DNA of 13,952 bases from Spirochaetia bacterium. Lineage in GTDB: Bacteria; Spirochaetota; Spirochaetia; Sphaerochaetales; Sphaerochaetaceae. This document shows, piece after piece, positions 7,279 to 12,704 of this stretch (positions are counted from its first letter, which is position 1; each line of letters begins with the position of its first letter). The stretch is from the NCBI GenBank assembly GCA_009929055.1, contig SABI01000037.1, positions 1 to 13,952 on the forward strand. The letters run 5' to 3'. The translations under genes were made by a program, and so were the position numbers. The notes below the pieces were generated by a model. It did not search any database. It had not been told where the DNA came from and was given only the letters and a program-made list of their open reading frames with translations.

Positions 7279-8469
7279 TCAACCAAAACGTCTCTTAAAA
7301 ACTCCTTTTAATATAGAGAGCCCTTCATCAACCTCTTTTTTAGTAATAGTAAGGGGGGGAACAAAACGAAGAACATGAGTTCCAGCAGAAACAATGAGCA
7401 TCCCTTCCTCCATACATTCACTGATAAGGGGTTTTACTTCTTCATGTAATTCTATCCCTATCATCAAGCCCATCCCTCTCACTTCTTTGATTACAGGATA
7501 TTGCTCTTTTAAAAGGTGTAATTGTTCTTTAAAATATGAACCAACTAGACTCACATGTTCAAGAAGAGAACCTTCTTTGATTCTATTGAGAACCACAAGA
7601 GCGGCCCTTGTGCTTAAGAGGTTTCCCCCAAATGTTGCAGCATGGTCTCCTGGGGCAAATACGTTGGAGGCCTCCCCTTTTACAACCATAGCTCCAATAG
7701 GAACTCCGTTTCCTAATGCCTTAGCAAGAGTCATCACATCTGGCACTACACTCGTGTGTTGCCATGCAAAAGCTTTCCCTGTTCGCCCCATTCCACACTG
7801 CACTTCATCAAAGACTAACAAGATCTCTTTCTCATCACAAAGAGTGCGTACTTGTTGTAAGAAAGAAGCATCTGCACAGGTTATACCCCCTTCTCCTTGA
7901 ATCACTTCAACAAAAATTGCACAGGTTGTCTCATCAACTTTAGCTTTTAAAGCATCAAAATCATTTAGTGGAGAGTGAATAATTTTAGGAACGAGTGGAG
8001 TAAAACTTTTTTGGTATTTTACTTGACCAGTAGCACTCATAGAACCATAGGTTCTCCCATGAAAAGAGCTCTCCATGGTAATAATAGTCTCTTTAATAGG
8101 GGAAAATTTCTTTCCAAATTTTCGAGAAAGTTTCAGCGCTGCTTCATTAGCTTCAGTACCACTATTACAGAAAAATACCCTGTCCATCCCACTAAGGGCA
8201 CACAACAGGGAGGCTGCTTTAACGGCATGTTGATTATAATAGAGGTTTGAGCAGTGAAGAAGACCATAGTCTATCACACTCTTTAGGGCTTCATTAAATT
8301 CACTATCATTATATCCTAAGGAGTTTACTGCTATTCCTGCAACCATATCTAAGTAGCTCTTCCCTTCTATATCCTTTACATATCTCCCTTCCCCTTTATC
8401 TAATACGATGGGGAATTGACTATACGTAGGGACAAAGGAATTATTTCCTTCTTCCATTAAATTATTCAT
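7279..8469 (-). CDS. argD: Acetylornithine aminotransferase
   Basis: ArgD is a cytoplasmic pyridoxal-phosphate class-III aminotransferase that converts N-acetylglutamate semialdehyde to N-acetylornithine with glutamate as amino donor. The 396 residues match the family along their length: CNSGTEANEAALK (phosphate-binding loop, about 101-113), SFHGRT (135-140), the PLP-binding aspartate in VFDEVQCGMGRTG (D221), and the Schiff-base lysine K250 in LAKALGNGVPIGAM, followed by HAATFGGNLLS. The ATG has AAAGGAG eight bases upstream, overlapping the argB stop, so translation is likely coupled. The position after argB and the succinyl-independent, acetylated pathway around it make ArgD more likely than a general ornithine or GABA aminotransferase. 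The same enzyme often also serves lysine synthesis (DapC), which cannot be judged here. Confidence 0.93.
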   Translation of the reverse strand: MNNLMEEGNNSFVPTYSQFPIVLDKGEGRYVKDIEGKSYLDMVAGIAVNSLGYNDSEFNEALKSVIDYGLLHCSNLYYNQHAVKAASLLCALSGMDRVFFCNSGTEANEAALKLSRKFGKKFSPIKETIITMESSFHGRTYGSMSATGQVKYQKSFTPLVPKIIHSPLNDFDALKAKVDETTCAIFVEVIQGEGGITCADASFLQQVRTLCDEKEILLVFDEVQCGMGRTGKAFAWQHTSVVPDVMTLAKALGNGVPIGAMVVKGEASNVFAPGDHAATFGGNLLSTRAALVVLNRIKEGSLLEHVSLVGSYFKEQLHLLKEQYPVIKEVRGMGLMIGIELHEEVKPLISECMEEGMLIVSAGTHVLRFVPPLTITKKEVDEGLSILKGVFKRRFG

Positions 8470-8482
8470 AATAAACGCTCCT

Positions 8483-9343
8483 TTAGCGAGTCATCATCGT
8501 ACCAATACCATCATTGGTAAAGATCTCTAATAAAAGAGAATGGGGAATTCTTCCATCCAAGATGTGAACACTCTCAACTCCTTGATGAATACCATCCATA
8601 CAACACTGTGCTTTTGGAATCATTCCACCACTAATTGTTCCATCTAGGATAAATGATTCAGCCTCTTTTAGGGTAAGGCGTCTCATAATGGAGGAAGGGT
8701 CATCTTTATCTTTCAAGATTCCTTCAACGTCGGTAAGAAAGACGAGCTTTTGAGCTTGTAAGGCCCCAGCAATAGCACTAGCTGCATAGTCTGCATTAAT
8801 ATTATAAGTATTGCCTTTAGAATCAGTTCCAATAGGGGCTACAACTGGAATAAAATCATTGTTCATTAATGAATGTAGAAGGTGGGTATTTACCCTTGTA
8901 ATCTCTCCTACAAAGCCAAGATCTTTTCCACCAAGGAGTTTTTTTCTTGCAATAAGGGTATCTCCATCCTTACCACTAATGCTTACTGCTTGGATCCCTT
9001 GAGCTTGTAATGATTGGACTAAACTCTTTCCAATACTTCCACTTAAGACCATTTCTGCTACTTCTGCAGTCTCTTTATCAGTAACCCTTAGTCCGTCGAT
9101 AAAAACACTCTTCTTTCCAAGCTTTACTAAAAGTTCACTAATGGAGTTCCCTCCACCATGAACAACTACTGGGTTAAACCCAATACGCTTCATCATCACT
9201 ATATCTTGAATCACCGAGAGTCGAATTTCTTCATCAATCATGGCTGATCCACCATACTTAACAACGACAGTAGAACCTGCGAATTTCCTAATATAAGGAA
9301 GAGCTTCTATTAATACATGAGCTTTTTCTATTGCACCTTTCAT
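8483..9343 (-). CDS. argB: Acetylglutamate kinase, probably arginine-inhibited
   Basis: ArgB phosphorylates N-acetylglutamate with ATP, the committed step of arginine synthesis. The 286 residues show VVKYGGSAM (K29, phosphate binding), VVHGGGNSISE (61-70), GLRVTDKETAEVAEMVLSG (84-102), APIGTDSKGNTYNINAD (169-185), LTDVEGIL (203-210) and GGMIPK (239-244). About 20 residues precede the first strand (IEKAHVLIEALPYIRKF). Such an N-terminal helix links dimers into hexamers in arginine-sensitive enzymes of Thermotoga and Pseudomonas, and the C-terminal LLLEIFTNDGIGTM matches their arginine-site region. I therefore infer feedback inhibition by arginine, in keeping with the recycling ArgJ next door. 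The ATG shares one base with the argJ stop (TAATG), giving tight translational coupling. Length is normal. Confidence 0.94.
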   Translation of the reverse strand: MKGAIEKAHVLIEALPYIRKFAGSTVVVKYGGSAMIDEEIRLSVIQDIVMMKRIGFNPVVVHGGGNSISELLVKLGKKSVFIDGLRVTDKETAEVAEMVLSGSIGKSLVQSLQAQGIQAVSISGKDGDTLIARKKLLGGKDLGFVGEITRVNTHLLHSLMNNDFIPVVAPIGTDSKGNTYNINADYAASAIAGALQAQKLVFLTDVEGILKDKDDPSSIMRRLTLKEAESFILDGTISGGMIPKAQCCMDGIHQGVESVHILDGRIPHSLLLEIFTNDGIGTMMTR

Positions 9344-10563
9344 TAGCTTCTATAATCTCCATTAATCTTTACATACTCATATGAGAGGTCACATCCCCAA
9401 GCTGTTGCACTATAAGGGCCATCGGCAAGCTGGATTGTTAAATAAATTACATTATGAGTTAAAATTTTCTTTGCAAGAACTTCATCAAAAGCGATGGGTT
9501 CCCCTTGATCCATAACAATAATCTCTCCCCCATCACTCTTATAGCTCATCGTAACTTTGTGTTGATCAAAAGAGGCACCGCTGTAGCCCATTGCACACAA
9601 TATCCTTCCCCAGTTAGCGTCTGAGCCAAAGAATGCTGTCTTTACCAAAGAACTTGTGATAATAGAGCGAGCGATAGTAGAAGCATCGCTTTGACTCATC
9701 GCTCCAATTAGATTCACTTCTATAAATTTACTTGCCCCCTCTCCATCTTTTACAATCATCTTTGCTAATTCAGTATGAACAAAGGTAAATGCTTTTTCAA
9801 ATTCTTCTTTAAAAGGGCTATTTTCATCAATTAAAGGGGCTCCACTTGCTCCATTAGCAAGAACGAGAACTGTATCATTTGTTGAAGTATCTCCATCAAC
9901 ACTAATCATATTGTAGGATGTGGAGATACTTGAACCAAGTAATGTTTGAAGATAGTTCACTTCAACTTCTGCATCAGTTGTAATAAAAGAGAGCATTGTT
10001 GCCATATTGGGATGAATCATTCCAGAGCCTTTTGCTATTCCTCCAATACGAACATCTTTTCCATCAATAGAGAATTCAACTGCAATCTCCTTTGCAAATG
10101 TATCTGTTGTTAAGATAGCTTTTGCACACTCATTACTATGGTGTAATGTTGAACCCAAGTGAGAAGTTGCTGCGTGAATCCCTTTTTCTATCTTTTCCAT
10201 AGGAAGAGGAACCCCAATTACTCCAGTAGAACAGACAAGCACTTCATTGCTTTCACACCCAAGGCCTGCTGCAGCTAAAGAGGCGCTCTTAAGAGCATCT
10301 GCTTCTCCTTGCTTCCCTGTACAGGCATTCGCATTCCCACTATTTATAAGAATTGCTTTGACTCTCTTTTTTTGTTTTACAATAACCTCATCATATAACA
10401 CCGGAGCTGCCTTTACGATATTCGTTGTAAAAGCTCCAGCTACTGTACTAGATGAGTCACTCACGATTAGTGTCATATCGAGTTTACTTTTCTTTATACC
10501 CGAAGCAACAGAGCCACTCTTATATCCTTTAGGAGCTAATACTCCCATTTCTATCTTTTTCAT
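9343..10563 (-). CDS. argJ: Glutamate N-acetyltransferase (ornithine acetyltransferase)
   Basis: ArgJ moves the acetyl group from N-acetylornithine to glutamate, releasing ornithine and regenerating N-acetylglutamate; some members also use acetyl-CoA. The precursor cleaves itself into two chains before a threonine. Here the site is KGSGMIHPNMATML with T189 as nucleophile after A188. Other signatures are ILINSGNANACTG (71-83), CSTGVIGVPLPMEKI (111-125), SVDGDTSTNDT (221-231), DANWGRILCAMGYSG (315-329) and the C-terminal TAWGCDLSYEYVKINGDYRS. The 406 residues are full length. An AAGGAAA ribosome site precedes the ATG. The gap to argC is 17 bases and the stop overlaps the argB start. No argA is seen in the window, which leaves open that this ArgJ is bifunctional. 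No residue I know of settles this. Confidence 0.95.
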   Translation of the reverse strand: MKKIEMGVLAPKGYKSGSVASGIKKSKLDMTLIVSDSSSTVAGAFTTNIVKAAPVLYDEVIVKQKKRVKAILINSGNANACTGKQGEADALKSASLAAAGLGCESNEVLVCSTGVIGVPLPMEKIEKGIHAATSHLGSTLHHSNECAKAILTTDTFAKEIAVEFSIDGKDVRIGGIAKGSGMIHPNMATMLSFITTDAEVEVNYLQTLLGSSISTSYNMISVDGDTSTNDTVLVLANGASGAPLIDENSPFKEEFEKAFTFVHTELAKMIVKDGEGASKFIEVNLIGAMSQSDASTIARSIITSSLVKTAFFGSDANWGRILCAMGYSGASFDQHKVTMSYKSDGGEIIVMDQGEPIAFDEVLAKKILTHNVIYLTIQLADGPYSATAWGCDLSYEYVKINGDYRS

Positions 10564-10580
10564 CTCATGTTTCCTTATTC

Positions 10581-11639
10581 TTATGCGGGAAAAAAAGGAA
10601 TCATCTTCAATCCCTCATCTTCTTCAAAACCACACACTATGTTCATATTCTGAACTGCTTGAGAGGCAGCTCCTTTCATTAAATTATCGAGGGCACCAAC
10701 TACTACTATTCTATTCACTCTCTCATCAATTACATAGTTAATATCTACATAATTAGATCCTTTTACAAACCGAGTTTCAGGGAGCTCTTTTCCCTTTTTA
10801 AGACGAATAAACTTTTCCTTACCATACATCTCACTATATGCGTGAGCAACATCTTGCACAGTGACTCCTTTCTTTAAGGAAGCATAACTTGTTGTTAAAA
10901 TGCCCCTGTTCATAGGAATGAGGTGGGGAGTAAAGGAGATAGCAATACTACTTGAACTTTTGCCATGAGTATGAATAAAAGAGAGTTCTTGTTCAATTTC
11001 TGGGGTATGACGGTGAGAAGCAACACTATAGGCTTTAATTGATTCATTTACTTCCCCAAAGAGGGTACTTAGCTGTTCTTTTCGTCCTGCTCCACTAACT
11101 CCACTTTTTGCATCAATAATAATAGAAGTCTCATCAATCAAATTGTATTGTAAAAGAGGCCCTAGAGAAAGAATTGAACAGGTTGTATAACACCCTGGGT
11201 TTGCAATCAGACGAGTCTGTTTTATTTGTTCTCTATAGAGTTCGCTTAATCCGTAGACTGCTTTTTCTAACAAAGAAGGAGAGTAGTGTTCACTTTTGTA
11301 CCAAGAGGTATACACATCTATATCTTTTAGTCGGTAATCAGCGCCTAAGTCTATAATAATAGATCTATTGAGGATCTCTTGGCTCACCATCTTACTTGAA
11401 ATTCCATGAGGTAAGGATAAAAATATTACATCACACTCTTTACTAAGCGTGTCAATGTCAACACTCGTGCAACAATTATCATCAATAGATGAGAAGTTTT
11501 GATATACATCGGAAAAAGGGGTTCCACTATAGGTAACAGAAGAGGCTACAACAGAGGAGACTTCTCTATGCATATGAAGGAGTCTCATCAGCTCTGCCCC
11601 TGCATATCCTGTAGCTCCTATTACTCCAACCTTAATCAT
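10581..11639 (-). CDS. argC: N-acetyl-gamma-glutamyl-phosphate reductase
   Basis: ArgC reduces N-acetylglutamyl phosphate to the semialdehyde with NADPH. The 352-residue protein begins with the Rossmann loop GVIGATGYAGAELMRLL (5-21), has FLSLPHGISS (73-82), the catalytic cysteine C150 in ANPGCYTTCS, DAKSGVSGAGRK (176-187), the conserved HRHTPEI (209-215) and the C-terminal GALDNLMKGAASQAVQNMN. All catalytic features are intact and the length is typical. AAGGAGA lies about seven bases before the ATG. It is the first gene of the minus-strand run argC-argJ-argB-argD-patatin-DUF1893, and the AT-rich region upstream carries promoter and ARG-box-like elements, so it is the likely entry point for arginine control of the operon. 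Confidence 0.95.
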   Translation of the reverse strand: MIKVGVIGATGYAGAELMRLLHMHREVSSVVASSVTYSGTPFSDVYQNFSSIDDNCCTSVDIDTLSKECDVIFLSLPHGISSKMVSQEILNRSIIIDLGADYRLKDIDVYTSWYKSEHYSPSLLEKAVYGLSELYREQIKQTRLIANPGCYTTCSILSLGPLLQYNLIDETSIIIDAKSGVSGAGRKEQLSTLFGEVNESIKAYSVASHRHTPEIEQELSFIHTHGKSSSSIAISFTPHLIPMNRGILTTSYASLKKGVTVQDVAHAYSEMYGKEKFIRLKKGKELPETRFVKGSNYVDINYVIDERVNRIVVVGALDNLMKGAASQAVQNMNIVCGFEEDEGLKMIPFFPA

Positions 11640-11669
11640 AACTAATCTCCTTATATTAATATCCTTATA

Positions 11670-11687
11670 ACTGTATATATATTCATT
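11670..11687. promoter_or_regulatory. ARG-box-like operator, argC-proximal
   Basis: ACTGTATATATATTCATT resembles the ArgR consensus (two TGAAT-type half sites around four A/T). The right half, ATTCA, is exact and the left half, TGTAT, differs at one base. It lies about 30 bases upstream of the argC ATG, a position suited to repression. High local A+T raises the chance of a random match, and no argR gene is in the window. Confidence 0.35.
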
Positions 11688-11709
11688 TATAATTTTTGTA
11701 TAGGGGTAT

Positions 11710-11749
11710 TATGCATATTTATACAAATTATTATGAATATTTTGATAAA
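11710..11749. promoter_or_regulatory. Pair of ARG-box-like sites upstream of argC
   Basis: TATGCATATTTATACAAA (11710-11727) fits the 18-base ARG-box pattern with one mismatch in each half. Four bases later, TATGAATATTTTGATAAA (11732-11749) has a perfect left half and a poor right half. Two boxes separated by a few bases are the usual target of one ArgR hexamer. The second overlaps the -10 element of the argC promoter candidate and the first lies at its transcription start, as expected for repression. This is inferred from the pattern only. Confidence 0.4.
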
Positions 11750-11770
11750 AGTATACAATTCTTATGAATA
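11720..11770. repeat. Imperfect direct repeat, 32-base period
   Basis: TATACAAATTATTATGAATA (11720-11739) recurs as TATACAATTCTTATGAATA (11752-11770), differing by one deletion and a substitution. The 32-base period is about three helical turns, so two identical protein sites would face the same side of the DNA. It lies in the divergent control region between argC and the Nim-like gene and includes the TATGAAT half sites. Confidence 0.55.
11730..11758 (-). promoter_or_regulatory. Candidate argC promoter
   Basis: On the minus strand TTGTAT (11758-11753) and CATAAT (11735-11730) are 17 bases apart. The -10 box is good (five of six) and the -35 box is weak (three of six). Transcription would start near 11723, leaving an untranslated leader of about 85 bases. 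Other AT-rich hexamers nearby make this only one of several possibilities. Confidence 0.3.
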
Positions 11771-11791
11771 ATCATAAAATACTCACTTCTT

Positions 11792-11807
11792 TGTTGCATT
11801 TGCAACA
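11792..11807. promoter_or_regulatory. Perfect palindrome overlapping the Nim-like gene promoter (probable operator)
   Basis: TGTTGCATTTGCAACA has perfect seven-base arms around two bases and is richer in G and C than the DNA around it. It covers the -35 hexamer of the promoter candidate at 11800-11829. This fits a dimeric regulator controlling the Nim-like/cupin/hcp set. It recalls the dyad shape of Crp/Fnr-family sites but does not match the Fnr or HcpR consensus I know, so the regulator is unknown. Confidence 0.5.
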
Positions 11808-11829
11808 TAACAATACTATACAATATGAT
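11800..11829 (+). promoter_or_regulatory. Sigma-70-type promoter of the Nim-like/cupin/hcp unit
   Basis: TTGCAA (11800-11805) and TATGAT (11824-11829) are spaced by 18 bases. The -10 box matches five of six and the -35 box four of six. Transcription would start near 11836, leaving a leader of roughly 19 bases before the ATG at 11855. The -35 box lies inside the palindrome at 11792-11807. Confidence 0.48.
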
Positions 11830-11854
11830 ACTTATCTATTAAGATGATTACATT

Positions 11855-12307
11855 ATGAGAAGAAAAGATAGAGAAATAAGTGAAGCAGAGGCTATTGAGA
11901 TCTTAAAGAAATGTGAATTTGGAGTCCTTTCATTCATTGATGAATTGAATTTTCCTTACGCAATACCCATTTCTTATGCATACGGTGAAAAAAGAATTTA
12001 CCTTCACGGAGCATTAGAAGGAAAGAAGATTGATTTGTTATCGAATAGGCCACAAGTTTCATTTGTATGCGTAGGGGCAACACACCTCCTTCCTGCTCAG
12101 TTTTCAACCAATTATGAATCAGCTATCGTCATAGGAAAAGGTTACATTGTTCTAGATGAAGAAGAAAAACGGAAAGGATTAAGGGCATTAAGTGCAAAAT
12201 ATAGTCCTGACTATGAGAAAGAAAGTGAAGCTTATATTAATGGCTCATTAGATAAAACAGCTGTAATAGCGATAGAAATTGAGAGCATTACAGGAAAAAG
12301 AAGATAG
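11855..12307 (+). CDS. Nim-like flavin-binding protein (pyridoxamine 5'-phosphate oxidase-related)
   Basis: This 150-residue protein belongs to the split-barrel flavin family related to pyridoxamine phosphate oxidase (Pyridox_ox_2 type), which includes the Nim nitroimidazole reductases. It starts MRRKDREISEAEAIEIL, the classic N-terminal motif, followed by GVLSFIDELNFPYAIPISYAY and IYLHGALEGKKIDLL with H51, where the family contacts FMN, then VSFVCVG. Members bind FMN or heme and reduce small electrophiles; some are simply uncharacterised. The ATG has only a weak purine stretch (AAGATGA) upstream. The cupin gene follows after 15 bases and hcp soon after, so a role in nitro-compound or nitrosative stress is an inference from neighbours, not from active-site residues. 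Length is at the short end of the family (150-200). Confidence 0.85.
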   Translation: MRRKDREISEAEAIEILKKCEFGVLSFIDELNFPYAIPISYAYGEKRIYLHGALEGKKIDLLSNRPQVSFVCVGATHLLPAQFSTNYESAIVIGKGYIVLDEEEKRKGLRALSAKYSPDYEKESEAYINGSLDKTAVIAIEIESITGKRR

Positions 12308-12322
12308 GGAGAATGAAATACC

Positions 12323-12625
12323 ATGATTGAAACAGTATATACATACCACACAGGGGATAATACAAAGATTGAACGAATTATTGAAGATGGGGGAGTGAGA
12401 ATAAACCTCCTCACCCTAGGAGCAGGTGAAGGGGCAGATCCCCATCCAACTCCAGATGATGCACATATGATTGTAGCGAAAGGAACGCTTAATGTAGCTC
12501 TTGGAGAACAAGATTTTCATACGTACGAAGAAGGGACTATTATAAAAATCCCTGCTAATACAATGATGAACCTAAAAAATGGTGGCTCTACTGTATTAAG
12601 GGTATTTGTTATTAAAAAACAATAA
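12323..12625 (+). CDS. Small single-domain cupin with degenerate metal motifs
   Basis: The 100 residues form one cupin barrel: LTLGAGEGADPHPTPDDAHMIVAKGTLNVAL (about 31-60) aligns with cupin motif 1 and YEEGTIIKIPANTMMNLKN (68-86) with motif 2. The usual metal ligands are mostly missing. HxH is H41-P-T43, the motif-1 glutamate is not clear, and the motif-2 histidine position is methionine (M82). H41 and H48 remain, so metal binding by another set, or none, is possible. GGGAGA lies about eleven bases upstream of the ATG and the gap to the preceding gene is 15 bases, so both are likely on one mRNA. Small cupins beside redox genes may bind a ligand or act as sensors; here the role is unknown. 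Confidence 0.8.
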   Translation: MIETVYTYHTGDNTKIERIIEDGGVRINLLTLGAGEGADPHPTPDDAHMIVAKGTLNVALGEQDFHTYEEGTIIKIPANTMMNLKNGGSTVLRVFVIKKQ

Positions 12626-12664
12626 ATGAATAAAAAATCTGTTATTGAAAAACCTCATTATCGA

Positions 12665-12680
12665 TGAATAAAAATATTCA
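12665..12680. promoter_or_regulatory. Palindrome upstream of hcp (possible operator)
   Basis: TGAATA-AAAA-TATTCA has perfect six-base arms in the 79-base gap between the cupin gene and hcp, 24 bases before the hcp ATG. Its half sites look like ARG-box halves but the spacing is two bases too long. A poor promoter (TTGAAA at 12645-12650 with an A-rich -10) may overlap it, so hcp could have its own regulated start. It is AT-only at its centre, so chance is possible. Confidence 0.33.
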
Positions 12681-12704
12681 ATAAAAATTTCAAGGAGAAA
12701 ATTT

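Noticed and set aside
7394..7900. 168-residue plus-strand open frame inside argD
   Set aside because: It lies antisense to a gene with full catalytic motifs, has no recognisable domain and no ribosome site; it is a shadow frame.
10247..10741. 164-residue plus-strand open frame across the argJ/argC boundary
   Set aside because: It is antisense to two well-supported arginine genes, with no domain and no promoter; it is a shadow frame.
11640..11854. T-box, riboswitch or arginine attenuator in the argC leader
   Set aside because: The region is very AT-rich with no conserved riboswitch core, no arginine-codon leader peptide and no terminator hairpin; operator-type repeats explain it better.
12626..12667. 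13-codon open frame between the cupin gene and hcp, possible leader peptide
   Set aside because: It has no ribosome site, no regulatory codon run and no terminator/antiterminator structure after it; it is short enough to be chance.
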